From: Mycobacterium shigaense | GTDB taxonomy: Bacteria > Actinomycetota > Actinomycetes > Mycobacteriales > Mycobacteriaceae | Reading direction: 5' to 3' | DNA length: 64,000 nt | NCBI RefSeq assembly: GCF_002356315.1 | Contig: NZ_AP018164.1 | Coordinates: 4,402,001 to 4,466,000 of the forward strand | Part shown: positions 52,387-61,412 of the stretch, in pieces | How the letters are laid out: every line of letters starts with the position of its first letter | Position numbering within the stretch: the first letter of the stretch is position 1 | The notes under the pieces: generated by a model | What the model saw: only the letters and a program-made list of their open reading frames with translations | What the model was told of the DNA's origin: nothing | The model's database searches: none | Made by a program: the position numbers and the translations under genes

Positions 52387-53412
52387 CTAGGCGGCCGGCA
52401 CGGCGGCCAGGTGCTGGCGCTGCGGCTCGCTGCGGTAGCGCGACGGCTTGCCGTTGATCTTGCAGATCCGCCACATCAGCCGAGCCGACCGGTTGTCCAT
52501 CAGCCCGGTGTCGTAGGCCAGCATCCGCACATCACCGAACATGTCGCTGAGCCACTTGCGCGACTCCGGAGAGCGGAAGAATAGCTCTTTCTTGACCGAG
52601 CGCGGGATGTCGAACTCCTGCCAGAACTGCTTGGGCGGCACCACAATTGCCCGACACAGCATCTTCATGGTGAGCGGCAGGTACAGGGCGGTCCAGAACC
52701 GTTGCCTCCTGGTCAGCTCCGGCAACCGACGGCGCAGGAACTCATGGGCGAACGAGATGTGCCGCGCTTCCTCGGCGACGTGAATCGCCATCACTCGCTC
52801 CATGATGGGGTGCAACGACTTGCCTTCGCGCAGAACGTTTTTCTGCGTGTGGTCGATCGGCTCCTCGCCGGCGAGCACTCCGATGAAGAACGCCACCGGG
52901 AGTGGCCCGGCCACCAGGGGAACCAGCGGCGAGAGCCACTTGAGCCGCCGCGGCATGCCCGGGACGTCCGCGCCGATGCGGTTGACCATTTCCTGGAACA
53001 TCATGGTGTGGTTGCACTCTTCGACCGATTCGTGCAGGCAATACCGGTATTCCGGGGATCCGTTCGGCACCCAGAACGTGTAGTTCATCAGGCCGCGGAT
53101 CAGGATCGACTCGAAATGCAGACCGACCTTGGCCACATTCGCCTGCCGCCACATGCCGATGTTGATCTTGCGTTCGTCGGACTGGGCCTGATACCAGGGA
53201 TGACGGCCCAGCGGGTCGGTCTGCGGCAGGATCCACCGGGGATCGTTGTCGGTGACGGCGAACTCCGGTGACTCCCAGTCGATGTCGGTGTAGGGGTTGA
53301 AGTTTCGCCGCACCGACCCCTCGGACAGTGTGGCGAGCATGTTCACGTACTCGGCGTCGTCGCGCACCTCCATATTGCGCCGCCACCGGCGTACCAATCG
53401 CGTCCTGGCCAT
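52387..53412 (-). CDS. Diiron oxygenase-like protein (AurF-type, Rv0885)
   Basis: A 341-residue helical protein. Metal motifs typical of ferritin-fold diiron enzymes are seen: VEECNHTMMFQEMV (ExxH) and AIHVAEEARHISFAHEFLRRRL (EExRH), with another Glu in VGLHFESILIRGLMNY. This fits AurF-like N-oxygenases; substrate unknown. The position and size match Rv0885. It begins at ATG 53412 and lies 18 bp ahead of fprB, which could supply electrons: that is inference from context. Confidence 0.85.
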   Translation of the reverse strand: MARTRLVRRWRRNMEVRDDAEYVNMLATLSEGSVRRNFNPYTDIDWESPEFAVTDNDPRWILPQTDPLGRHPWYQAQSDERKINIGMWRQANVAKVGLHFESILIRGLMNYTFWVPNGSPEYRYCLHESVEECNHTMMFQEMVNRIGADVPGMPRRLKWLSPLVPLVAGPLPVAFFIGVLAGEEPIDHTQKNVLREGKSLHPIMERVMAIHVAEEARHISFAHEFLRRRLPELTRRQRFWTALYLPLTMKMLCRAIVVPPKQFWQEFDIPRSVKKELFFRSPESRKWLSDMFGDVRMLAYDTGLMDNRSARLMWRICKINGKPSRYRSEPQRQHLAAVPAA

Positions 53413-53657
53413 AATCCAAGCCTCCCCAACGAGGTTTACATCTGGACGTGCTGTGTCTAGACGGTACCGCAGGTACCGGGAATTATCCAGGACCGCAATT
53501 GCGCTGTGGGCTGACCAGTGGTCAGGTCTTCGGTGTGCCCCGCATCACACCGAACGAAACCCCGCGGGCGAGGCAACCAGGCGTTATGGCGCGCGGCCGG
53601 CACCGCAAGACGGACCGCGGCGTCGGCGCCTCAGGAGCGCTCACTACCCTGATGGGC
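53413..53657. promoter_or_regulatory. Divergent gap, diiron gene / serC
   Basis: 245 bp. GGTACCGCAGGTACC (53463-53477) is two GGTACC palindromes spaced by GCA, a possible operator. No coding signal was accepted; ORFs here lead into serC. Confidence 0.3.
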
Positions 53658-54770
53658 ATGGCTGACCAGCTCCAGATTCCCGCTGACCTCAAACCCCGCG
53701 ACGGCCGCTTCGGGTGCGGTCCGTCCAAGGTTCGACCCGAGCAATTGCAGGCGCTGACCACCACGGCCGCCGCTCTGTTCGGCACCTCGCACCGCCAGGC
53801 GCCGGTCAAGAACTTGGTGGGCCGAGTGCGCAAGGGCGTCGCGGAGCTTTTCTCCGTGCCGGACGGCTACGAGGTCATCCTCGGCAACGGCGGCGCGACG
53901 GCATTCTGGGATGCGGCCGCGTTCGGCCTGATCGACAGGCGTTCGCTACACCTGTCGTTCGGCGAGTTCAGCTCGAAGTTCGCGTCCTGCGTCGCCAAGA
54001 ACCCCTTCGTCGGGGATCCGATCATCATCAAGGCCGACGCCGGGACGGCCCCCGAACCCCAGTCCGACCCGTCGGTCGACGCGGTCGGCTGGGCGCACAA
54101 CGAGACGTCGACCGGGGTCGCGGTGCCGGTGTCCCGCCCGGCCGGCGACGCGCTCGTTCTCATCGACGCGACCTCCGGCGCCGGTGGCCTGCCCGTCGAC
54201 ATCCGCGACACCGATGCCTACTACTTCTCGCCCCAGAAGAACTTCGCCAGCGACGGCGGCCTTTGGCTGGCCATTCTGAGCCCCGCGGCGCTGGCCCGGG
54301 TCGAGGCCATAGCCGCCTCCGGGCGCTGGGTCCCCGACTTCCTGTCGCTGCCGATCGCGGTCGAGAACAGCCTGAAGGACCAGACGTACAACACGCCCGC
54401 GATCGGCACACTGGCGCTGATGGCCGAGCAGATCGACTGGTTGTTGAGCAACGGCGGCCTGGACTGGGCGGTCAAGCGCACGGCCGATTCTTCGCAGCGG
54501 CTGTACTCCTGGGCCGAAGAGCGGGCCTACACGACGCCGTTTGTCACCGACCCCGCGCTGCGCTCGCAGGTGGTGGGCACGATCGACTTCGTCGACGACG
54601 TCGACGCCGCGGCGGTCGCCAAGGTGCTGCGGGCCAACGGCATCGTCGACACCGAGCCGTACCGCAAACTCGGCCGCAACCAGTTGCGCATCGCGATGTT
54701 CCCGGCGGTCGAACCCGACGACGTCAGCGCGTTGACGCAGTGCGTCGACTGGGTCGTCGAACGGCTGTAG
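53658..54770 (+). CDS. serC: Phosphoserine aminotransferase SerC
   Basis: A 370-residue PLP enzyme making 3-phosphoserine from 3-phosphohydroxypyruvate (serine biosynthesis). PLP-Lys194 is in YYFSPQKNFASDGG. The actinobacterial opening is IPADLKPRDGRFGCGPSKVRPEQL, and the end is EPDDVSALTQCVDWVVERL. ATG 53658 (MADQLQIP) gives a length near the 376 residues of Rv0884c; 70 upstream codons are discarded. Confidence 0.94.
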   Translation: MADQLQIPADLKPRDGRFGCGPSKVRPEQLQALTTTAAALFGTSHRQAPVKNLVGRVRKGVAELFSVPDGYEVILGNGGATAFWDAAAFGLIDRRSLHLSFGEFSSKFASCVAKNPFVGDPIIIKADAGTAPEPQSDPSVDAVGWAHNETSTGVAVPVSRPAGDALVLIDATSGAGGLPVDIRDTDAYYFSPQKNFASDGGLWLAILSPAALARVEAIAASGRWVPDFLSLPIAVENSLKDQTYNTPAIGTLALMAEQIDWLLSNGGLDWAVKRTADSSQRLYSWAEERAYTTPFVTDPALRSQVVGTIDFVDDVDAAAVAKVLRANGIVDTEPYRKLGRNQLRIAMFPAVEPDDVSALTQCVDWVVERL

Positions 54771-54949
54771 TTCGGCGACGACGCGGCCCGCAACGGGCGG
54801 CCGAGAAGCCAGACAAATTCACTGCCGTCGCGCCGCCATCCGCGCGCACGCCGCCCAGCGTGTCAGCACAGGTAATGGGCATGCGCTGGACTAAAGTGCG
54901 GACAGTGCCGGGTCGTCGCTGACCTGCACAAAGCCTGCGAGGAGAGGCC

Positions 54950-55744
54950 ATGCGGGAACTCAAAATTGTTGGGCTCGACGCTGACAGCAAATACGTCATC
55001 TGCGAGGGTGATGAACCCGCGGAACAGTTCAAGCTGGCGGCCGACGACCGACTGCGCGGCCTGCTGCGGGGCGAGCCCGCCCCGCCCGAGCAGCCGCATC
55101 TCGACATCGAAGTCACCAACATGCTGAGCCCCAAAGAGATTCAGGCAAAGATCCGCGCCGGCGCGTCGGTCGAGCAGGTCGCCACCTCGTCGGGCTCCGA
55201 CATCGCGCGGGTCCGCCGGTTCGCCCACCCGGTGTTGCTGGAGCGCTTCCGCGCCGCCGAGCTGGCAACCGCCGCGCACCCCCAGCTGGCCGACGGCCCC
55301 GCGGTGATGACGCTGCTGGAAACGGTAAGTGCGGCCATGGTAGCCCGCGGTCTGCGCACCGACGGCCTGAGCTGGGACGCCTGGCGCACCGAGGACGGCC
55401 GCTGGACCGTCCAGCTGGCCTGGAAGGTCGGCCGGTCCGACAACCTGGCACACTTCTGCTTCACTCCCGGCGCCCACGGCGGCATCGTCACCGCGATCGA
55501 CGACGGTGCCAGCGAGCTCATCGACCCGAGCTTCGAACGACCGCTGCGGCCGGTCGCGCGGGTGGCCCACGTCGACTTCGACGAAGCCCCCAAGCCGGCG
55601 TCGCCGGTCGTTCCCTCGTCGGCCGCTGCCAAACCGGAGGATCCGGAGCCCCGCGAGCAGCCCGTGCACAGCCGGCGCGGCAAGCCGGTCATCCCCGCCT
55701 GGGAGGATGTGCTGCTGGGAGTCCGCTCGGGCGGGCAGCGCTGA
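54950..55744 (+). CDS. sepH: Septation protein SepH (DUF3071)
   Basis: A 264-residue cell-division protein that binds FtsZ and aids its assembly in actinobacteria. The N-terminal DUF3071 domain (residues 1-170) begins MRELKIVGLDADSKYVICEG and holds a helix-turn-helix-like KIRAGASVEQVATSSGSDIARVRRF. The C-terminal third is a Pro/Ala/Glu linker ending GKPVIPAWEDVLLGVRSGG, a conserved end motif. It matches Rv0883c. GAGAGG is six bases before the ATG. Confidence 0.92.
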   Translation: MRELKIVGLDADSKYVICEGDEPAEQFKLAADDRLRGLLRGEPAPPEQPHLDIEVTNMLSPKEIQAKIRAGASVEQVATSSGSDIARVRRFAHPVLLERFRAAELATAAHPQLADGPAVMTLLETVSAAMVARGLRTDGLSWDAWRTEDGRWTVQLAWKVGRSDNLAHFCFTPGAHGGIVTAIDDGASELIDPSFERPLRPVARVAHVDFDEAPKPASPVVPSSAAAKPEDPEPREQPVHSRRGKPVIPAWEDVLLGVRSGGQR

Positions 55745-55760
55745 GCGCTGGCCCGCGGCG

Positions 55761-56045
55761 CTACAGCGCCAGGGCCAGCAACGCCAGCCACGCGCCCGCC
55801 ACACCGACTCCGGCACCGAGCACGAACCAGCGCAGCACCGGCGTGCGCCGCCATCCCCACAGCGTCGGCGCCAGTCCCCCGGCGGCGACGGCGTTGAGCC
55901 CGACGGCCAGCAGCGGATGCACCTGGATCAGTCCCAGGCTGAGCACGACGATCGCCGCCCCAACGACGGCGGCCACGAATCCGGCGACGGTCAGGCCCGT
56001 CGCCCACGGCGCGGCCGGGCGGCTCGGGCCGAGTCTGCCGCTCAT
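55761..56045 (-). CDS. Small membrane protein (Rv0882 type, DUF2537-like)
   Basis: A 94-residue protein with three or four membrane helices: TVAGFVAAVVGAAIVVLSLGL, PLLAVGLNAVAAGGLAPTLWG and WFVLGAGVGVAGAWLALLAL. Its ATG overlaps the stop of the methyltransferase gene (ATGA), so it is the third gene of a MarR-methyltransferase-membrane operon. Function is unknown. Confidence 0.82.
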   Translation of the reverse strand: MSGRLGPSRPAAPWATGLTVAGFVAAVVGAAIVVLSLGLIQVHPLLAVGLNAVAAGGLAPTLWGWRRTPVLRWFVLGAGVGVAGAWLALLALAL

Positions 56046-56866
56046 GAGCCGAGCCTAGCCCGCTCGTAGAACGCCAGAGCGGCCGCTGTCGCGACGTTCA
56101 ACGAGTCGGTCCCGCGCGACATCGGGATGCGTACCCGCAGGTCGCTCAGCCGCAGGGTGGCCGCTGTCAGGCCGGGTCCCTCGGCGCCGACCAACACGGC
56201 GATGCGGTGGTCACCGACGGCCGCCATCGCCTCCGGCAACGCGTGCGCGTCGCCCCGCGGGGTCATCGCCAACAATCGAAATCCGTGCTCCCTCAACATC
56301 TCCAGATCACCGGGCCAATCGCGGGCCCGCGCGAACGGCACCAACAGCGCGTGGCCCATCGACACTCGGACGGCGCGGCGGTAGAGCGGATCGGCGCATC
56401 CGCTGCCGAACACCACTCCGTCGACGCCGAGCCCCGCCGCATTGCGAAAGATCGATCCCAGATTCTCGTGGTCGTTGACGCCCTCGAGCACGGCCAGCGT
56501 CCGGGCACCATCGAGGAGCGCCGCGACGCCGGTGTCGGGCACCCGCCGCGCCGCGGCCAGCACGCCGCGGTTGAGGTGGAAGCCGACGACTCGAGCCATC
56601 ACATCGGCGGAGGTTCGATAGAACGGCGCCTGGTGGCCGGCCAGGTCGTTCCTGAGCTCGTCGAGCCGACGCTCGGTACCGAGCAGGGCGTGCGGGCTGA
56701 ACCGGGACGCCAGCATGCGCTGCACGACCAGCACGCCTTCGGCGATCACCAACCCCTTGCCGGTCGGCAGGTCGGGGCGACGGTCGATGCTGTTGAGGTC
56801 GCGGAAATCGTCGAGCCGCGGATCGTCGGGATCGGTGACGTCCTGAATGTCGAGGGCGTCGCTCAC
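56042..56866 (-). CDS. SpoU/TrmH-type RNA 2'-O-methyltransferase (Rv0881 type)
   Basis: A 274-residue SPOUT methyltransferase. The N-terminal substrate-binding domain spans residues 1-100. The knotted catalytic domain has motif 1 EGVNDHENLGSIFRNAAGLG (Asn and Arg), motif 2 VLVGAEGPGL and motif 3 RIPMSRGTDSLNVATAAALAFY, binding SAM in the knot. It probably methylates rRNA. GTG 56866 is the start because it overlaps the MarR stop by 4 nt (GTGA). Confidence 0.9.
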   Translation of the reverse strand: MSDALDIQDVTDPDDPRLDDFRDLNSIDRRPDLPTGKGLVIAEGVLVVQRMLASRFSPHALLGTERRLDELRNDLAGHQAPFYRTSADVMARVVGFHLNRGVLAAARRVPDTGVAALLDGARTLAVLEGVNDHENLGSIFRNAAGLGVDGVVFGSGCADPLYRRAVRVSMGHALLVPFARARDWPGDLEMLREHGFRLLAMTPRGDAHALPEAMAAVGDHRIAVLVGAEGPGLTAATLRLSDLRVRIPMSRGTDSLNVATAAALAFYERARLGS

Positions 56867-57294
56867 GGGCTTTCGTCGACCAGGGCCAGCATCAAGTCGG
56901 CGGCCTCGCGCAGGACGGCACGCTTGTCGGCGTCCAGCGTCGCGAGCCGTTCGGCCAACCACTCCTGGCGGGCGCGCCGGGCCGCTTTGACCAATTCGGC
57001 GCCCGACTCCGACACCGACACCAACACCTGGCGGCCGTCCACGGGATGCGGGGCGCGATCCACCAGGCCCTCGTCGGCCAGCGACGCGATCACCCGGGTC
57101 ATCGACGGGGGTCGCACGCGTTCGCGAATCGCCAGCGCACCCGGCGTCATCGGGCCCTCGTTGGACAGCGTCGCCAACGCCGACAGCTGCGAAAGCGACA
57201 CGGGCGACGAAGGATTGCGGAAGCGTAATTGGCGGGACAGCCGCATGACGGCCAACGACAAATCGCTCGCCAGCCGCGCATCGCTGTCAGGCAT
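56863..57294 (-). CDS. MarR-family transcriptional regulator (Rv0880 type)
   Basis: A 143-residue winged-helix regulator of Rv0880 size. The DNA-binding part is LSQLSALATLSNEGPMTPGALAIRERVRPPSMTRVIASLADEGLVDR, with wing PVDGRQVLVSVSESG, and dimerisation helices at both ends. It is the first gene of the three-gene leftward operon, so it may control itself and the methyltransferase. Divergent from the small membrane gene at 57393. Confidence 0.9.
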   Translation of the reverse strand: MPDSDARLASDLSLAVMRLSRQLRFRNPSSPVSLSQLSALATLSNEGPMTPGALAIRERVRPPSMTRVIASLADEGLVDRAPHPVDGRQVLVSVSESGAELVKAARRARQEWLAERLATLDADKRAVLREAADLMLALVDESP

Positions 57295-57392
57295 GGCGCG
57301 AGGTTACATCGGAACCCGCGAAATCGACATCAGAAACGGCGAAGCGCGGACGTCGAACCAGCCGGCTCGGGTGCCGGGTTAGATTGGTCGCG

Positions 57393-57668
57393 ATGAGCGC
57401 CGAACCTGGCCACGGCCCCGAGCCGCCGCCCCTGCCGCCGGCGCTGCTACGCCCGTGGCCGTTCATCGTGAGCGGAGCGTTGGGCTGGTTGGCCGTCGCG
57501 GTCGCCGCCTTTCTCGTACCGGCGTTGGAGAGTTGGCGTCCCGTGGCCCTGGCCGGGCTGGGCACCGGAGTCATCGGCACCGGCATCTTCTTGTTGCAGC
57601 TCGCCCAGGCTCGCCGTGGTGTCCGCGGCGCTCAGTCCGGCCTCGAGACGTTCATCAACCGCGAATAG
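57393..57668 (+). CDS. Small DUF2530 membrane protein (Rv0879c type)
   Basis: A 91-residue protein with two helices (FIVSGALGWLAVAVAAFLV and ALAGLGTGVIGTGIFLLQL), a Pro-rich N-terminus and a basic tail. ATG 57393 gives 91 residues as in Rv0879c. It ends 29 bp before the SRPBCC gene. No function is known. Confidence 0.85.
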   Translation: MSAEPGHGPEPPPLPPALLRPWPFIVSGALGWLAVAVAAFLVPALESWRPVALAGLGTGVIGTGIFLLQLAQARRGVRGAQSGLETFINRE

Positions 57669-57697
57669 CATTCATCAACCTCAACGTCGGAGGAGCC

Positions 57698-58153
57698 ATG
57701 GTAGCGCCGCTACTACAAGCGCAGGTCGATATCGATGCGCCACCCGCGAAGGTCTGGGCGCTGATTTCGGATTTGCGGCGGATGCCGCAGTGGAGCCCGC
57801 AGTGTCGCTGGATGCGATCCTTCGGCCCGCTGCGCCCAGGCACCCGTACCCTGAACCTCAACCGCCGCAATCGACTTTTCTGGACCACCACGTCGACGGT
57901 CGTCGAAGTCGTCCCCGAGCAGAAACTGGCGTTCCGCGTCAACACCAACAACACGATCTGGAGCTATGAGCTGGAGCCCCGGAGCCACGGCACCCGGGTG
58001 ATAGAGAGCCGGCACGCCGAGAACGGCGTCAGCGCCGTATCCAGCCTGTCCATCAACGCGCTGATGGGTGGCACCTCGAAATTCGAGCGCGAACTGGTCG
58101 ACGGCATGACCGTATCGCTGGCGAACATCAAAGCCGCCGCCGAAAAGAGCTAG
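57698..58153 (+). CDS. SRPBCC (polyketide cyclase/dehydrase-like) protein
   Basis: A 151-residue helix-grip fold: LLQAQVDIDAPPAKVWALISDLRRMPQWSP at the start and a C-terminal helix FERELVDGMTVSLANIKAAAE. GGAGG five bases before ATG 57698 fixes the start. It probably binds a hydrophobic ligand. Its stop shares CTAG with the convergent DUF3027 gene. Confidence 0.85.
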   Translation: MVAPLLQAQVDIDAPPAKVWALISDLRRMPQWSPQCRWMRSFGPLRPGTRTLNLNRRNRLFWTTTSTVVEVVPEQKLAFRVNTNNTIWSYELEPRSHGTRVIESRHAENGVSAVSSLSINALMGGTSKFERELVDGMTVSLANIKAAAEKS

Positions 58154-59109
58154 TCGGGCGGATCCGTTGGCGGTTCAGTTGATTCGGCTGACGGCTCCGC
58201 CGATTCGGCGACGGGTTCCGCCGCTTCCGCCGATTCGGCGACGGGTTCCGCCGCTTCCGCCGAGGCCTCCGGCCCCGGGGACGTCTCAGCCGGGGGTTCC
58301 GGTGCTTCGGCGGTAGCCTCGGGTGTCGCGGCCGGAGTCTCCACGATGTCGAGGACGCCGTCGTCGTACGGGTGGTACGCCGGTGAGCCGCTGCCCGCGG
58401 GAGCGGGGGTGTCGGAGTGGGCGCCGCAGCCGTACTGCTTGTCGACGACGTGCCCGTCGGCGGACATCTCGTTGCCGCACACGCCGAACAAGGCGCCCAG
58501 CGATCCCGACAGCGGCAGGAAGAACCCGCAGTCGCGGCACACGCGCTTGGTGGACCGCGCCATCGTCGAACTCGGACCGTAGTCACCCGTGTGCCAACGC
58601 TCGGCGGCCTCGGCCCGGCCCCAGGCGCCCATCACCCAGCGCCGACCCAGGCCGATCTCGCCGGCCGTCTCGTCGACCTGCGGGTCGCCGCTGGAGGTGT
58701 ATCCGGGAACCAGCCGCGGGTCGTCGGCCGCCGGGGCCAGCAAATCTCCGGGACTCAGGTCGCCCGGCCGGACCCGTTGCTCCCAGGGCACCCACTGCGG
58801 CGCCAGCAGCGCCGTCGGCCCCGGAACCAGCACTACCTCGCTGATCGTGGCGTGATCGGCGCCAGGGTAGGCCGCCACCACGACCGCCCACTGCCAGCCC
58901 TGATAGCCCGGCAGATGGGCCAGGAATCGGTGCGTGGCGGCGTCCGGATCCTCGTAGCTGACGCCCAAGTAGTCGCCGACGGCGTCCGCGCCGCTGAACT
59001 CCTCGACGGCGGCCCTGGCCGCGTCAACGGCGCCCGTGAGCACCGCCGCCAACCCTTCCGGCCACTCGGCCACGGTTGCCACGGCGGATTCGTCGTCGGG
59101 TCCGGTCAC
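58150..59109 (-). CDS. DUF3027 protein with zinc-ribbon-like Cys and repetitive tail (Rv0877 type)
   Basis: A 319-residue protein. DUF3027 covers residues 1-255: AVLTGAVDAARAAVEEFSGA, WQWAVVVAAYPGADHATISE, VPWEQRVRPGDLSPGDLL. Near residues 180-225, CRDC, GVCGNEM and YGCGAH supply Cys for a zinc site. The last 65 residues are Ala/Glu/Pro repeats. GTG 59109 is preferred to ATG 59127 because AGGAAGG is nine bases upstream. It is divergent from the MFS gene. In M. tuberculosis Rv0877 is also a protein of unknown function. Confidence 0.85.
   Translation of the reverse strand: MTGPDDESAVATVAEWPEGLAAVLTGAVDAARAAVEEFSGADAVGDYLGVSYEDPDAATHRFLAHLPGYQGWQWAVVVAAYPGADHATISEVVLVPGPTALLAPQWVPWEQRVRPGDLSPGDLLAPAADDPRLVPGYTSSGDPQVDETAGEIGLGRRWVMGAWGRAEAAERWHTGDYGPSSTMARSTKRVCRDCGFFLPLSGSLGALFGVCGNEMSADGHVVDKQYGCGAHSDTPAPAGSGSPAYHPYDDGVLDIVETPAATPEATAEAPEPPAETSPGPEASAEAAEPVAESAEAAEPVAESAEPSAESTEPPTDPPD
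58201..58260. repeat. Two identical 30-bp tandem units in DUF3027 tail
   Basis: 58201-58230 and 58231-58260 are identical; a partial, diverged copy precedes. They encode AEAAEPVAES-type decapeptides. In-frame unit size makes copy-number change harmless to the frame. Confidence 0.9.
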
Positions 59110-59193
59110 ACTTTTCCCTTCCTGCATTGCGTCTCCAATACTAGGTTGGCGAGCCACGCCCTGTTGCCCCACGCCATACGACAGAATTGATTC

Positions 59194-60885
59194 GTGTCTG
59201 GACGGCGGCGTAATGATCCGGGCCGTGTGGCCCGCAACCCGGACCGCCGGACCCGTGGCGGGTCGGGCAACCAGCATCCCGGCATGGCCAATTACCCCGC
59301 CGACGGCGAGGACCATCGGCGCTCGCGCCGCCCGCCTGCGCCGCCCAGCGCCAACCGGTACCTCCCCCCGCTCGGGGGCCGGCAGAAACCGCCGGAACGC
59401 GACGAGCCGCCGCCGCGTCGCCCGCCGTCCGGCGAACGGATCACCGTCACCCGCGCCGCCGCGCTGCGCAGCCGCGAGATGGGCTCGCGGATGTACTGGA
59501 TGGTCCAGCGGGCCGCGACCGCCGACGGCGCCGACAAGTCCGGCCTCACCGCGCTGACATGGCCCGTGGTCGCGAACTCCGCGGTCGACTCGGCGATGGC
59601 CGTCGCATTGGCGAACACGTTGTTCTTCGCTGCGGCCAGCGGCGAGAGCAAGTCCAAGGTTGCGCTGTACTTGCTGATCACCATCGCGCCGTTCGCGGTG
59701 ATCGCGCCGCTCATCGGGCCCGCGCTGGATCGCCTGCAGCACGGCCGTCGAGTAGCGCTGGCCTTGTCGTTCGGGTTGCGCACCGCGCTGGCGGTGTTGC
59801 TGATCATGAACTACGACGGCGCCAGCGGCAGTTTCCCGTCGTGGGTGCTCTATCCGTGCGCGCTGGCGATGATGGTGTTCTCGAAGTCGTTCAGCGTGCT
59901 GCGCAGCGCGGTGACACCGCGCGTCATGCCGCCGACCATCGACCTGGTGCGAGTCAATGCCCGACTGACCATGTTCGGTCTGCTCGGCGGCACCATCGTC
60001 GGCGGTGCAATCGCGGGCGGTGTCGAGTTCGCCGGCACCCACCTGTTCAAGCTGCCCGGCGCGTTGTTCGTGGTCGTGGCGGCGACGGTGGCCGGCGCGC
60101 TGCTGTCGATGCGGATTCCGCGCTGGGTCGAGGTGACCGCCGGTGAAGTCCCGGCCACGCTGAGCTATCGCCAGGACAGCGAGCCGCTGCACCGAAGTTG
60201 GCACAGCGAAGTCAAGAGGGTCGGCGGGACATTGCGACAACCGTTGGGCCGCAACATCATCACCTCGCTGTGGGGAAACTGCACCATCAAGGTGATGGTC
60301 GGCTTCCTGTTCCTGTATCCGGCTTTCGTCGCCAAGGCGCATCGCGCCGACGGCTGGGCCCAGCTCGCGATGCTGGGCATCATCGGCGCCGCGGCCGGGA
60401 TCGGGAACTTCGTCGGCAACTTCACCAGCGCGCGGCTCAAACTCGGCAGGCCCTCGGTCCTCGTGGTGCGCTGCACAGTGGCGGTGTGCGCGGTCGCGTT
60501 GGCGGCGTCGGTGGCGGGCACCCTGGCGGCGGCCGCGATCGCCACCCTGATCACGTCGGGGGCCAGCGCGATCGCGAAGGCCTCGCTGGACGCGTCGCTG
60601 CAGGACGACCTGCCCGAGGAATCGCGGGCGTCGGCGTTCGGGCGTTCGGAGTCGACGCTGCAGCTGGCCTGGGTACTGGGCGGTGCCGTGGGCGTGTTGG
60701 TGTACACCGAGCTGTGGGTCGGTTTCACCGCGATCACTTCCGTCCTGATTCTCGGGTTGGCGCAGACCATCGTGAGTTTCCGTGGTAACTCGCTGATTCC
60801 GGGCCTGGGCGGTAACCGGCCGGTGATGGTCGAACAGGAAGGGGCCCGCCGCGACGCCGGGCGGCCCACAGCGGTGCCGAAGTGA
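59194..60885 (+). CDS. MFS transporter with long N-terminal extension (Rv0876c type)
   Basis: A 563-residue MFS protein. About 95 N-terminal residues are hydrophilic (Arg/Pro-rich), then 12 membrane helices begin near SGLTALTWPVVANSAVDSAM. Inner loops show ALDRLQHGRR at the loop 2-3 position. It is like Rv0876c (548 aa), a putative exporter of unknown substrate. The GTG at 59194 begins the extension. Overlaps the next exported-protein gene by GTGA. Confidence 0.85.
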   Translation: MSGRRRNDPGRVARNPDRRTRGGSGNQHPGMANYPADGEDHRRSRRPPAPPSANRYLPPLGGRQKPPERDEPPPRRPPSGERITVTRAAALRSREMGSRMYWMVQRAATADGADKSGLTALTWPVVANSAVDSAMAVALANTLFFAAASGESKSKVALYLLITIAPFAVIAPLIGPALDRLQHGRRVALALSFGLRTALAVLLIMNYDGASGSFPSWVLYPCALAMMVFSKSFSVLRSAVTPRVMPPTIDLVRVNARLTMFGLLGGTIVGGAIAGGVEFAGTHLFKLPGALFVVVAATVAGALLSMRIPRWVEVTAGEVPATLSYRQDSEPLHRSWHSEVKRVGGTLRQPLGRNIITSLWGNCTIKVMVGFLFLYPAFVAKAHRADGWAQLAMLGIIGAAAGIGNFVGNFTSARLKLGRPSVLVVRCTVAVCAVALAASVAGTLAAAAIATLITSGASAIAKASLDASLQDDLPEESRASAFGRSESTLQLAWVLGGAVGVLVYTELWVGFTAITSVLILGLAQTIVSFRGNSLIPGLGGNRPVMVEQEGARRDAGRPTAVPK

Positions 60886-61370
60886 GGCGCAGCACCGCGG
60901 TACTGCTCGCCGTCGTCGTAGCGGTGCTCGCGGCCGGAGTCGGGGTCGGCACGTGGTTGCTGGTGCGCCCGCGCGCTCCGCAGCAGGTGCAGATCAGCGC
61001 CTATTCGCACGGCCACCTGACCCGGGTCGGGCCCTACCTCTACTGCAATGTGCTCAACCTCGACGATTGCCAGCAGCCACAGGCCCAGGGCGAGCTGCCG
61101 GTGAAGGAGAAATACCCGGTGCAACTCTCGGTGCCCGAAGCGATTTCGCGTGCGCCGTGGCGGCTCCTGCAGGTGTACGAGGACCCCGCCAATACCGCCA
61201 CCACCATGTTCCGTCCCGGCACCCGGCTCGCGGTCACCATTCCGTGCGTCGATCCACAGCGTGGTCGGCTGACTGGAATCGTGGTGCAGCTGCTGACGCT
61301 GGTGGTCGACCCCTCGGGCGAACTCCGCGAGGCCCCACACGCGGAATGGTCTGTGCGCCTTACTTATTAG
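60882..61370 (+). CDS. Exported DUF2771 protein (Rv0875c type)
   Basis: A 162-residue protein. The N-terminal helix STAVLLAVVVAVLAAGVGVGTWLL is a signal anchor. The outer domain is a beta sandwich of DUF2771 with YCNVLNLDDCQ (a likely disulfide) and GTRLAVTIPCVD. Start GTG 60882 overlaps the MFS stop. Linked with the transporter, it may act at the envelope; no activity is known. Confidence 0.85.
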   Translation: MRRSTAVLLAVVVAVLAAGVGVGTWLLVRPRAPQQVQISAYSHGHLTRVGPYLYCNVLNLDDCQQPQAQGELPVKEKYPVQLSVPEAISRAPWRLLQVYEDPANTATTMFRPGTRLAVTIPCVDPQRGRLTGIVVQLLTLVVDPSGELREAPHAEWSVRLTY

Positions 61371-61412
61371 CTTTCGTCGCCGAAGGTCGACTTGTCGGAG
61401 CGACGCTCGGCG

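Noticed and set aside
59110..60342. 730-residue leftward ORF as one protein
   Set aside because: The upstream half (His/Arg/Gln-rich) is opposite the MFS gene; the DUF3027 part starts at 59109.
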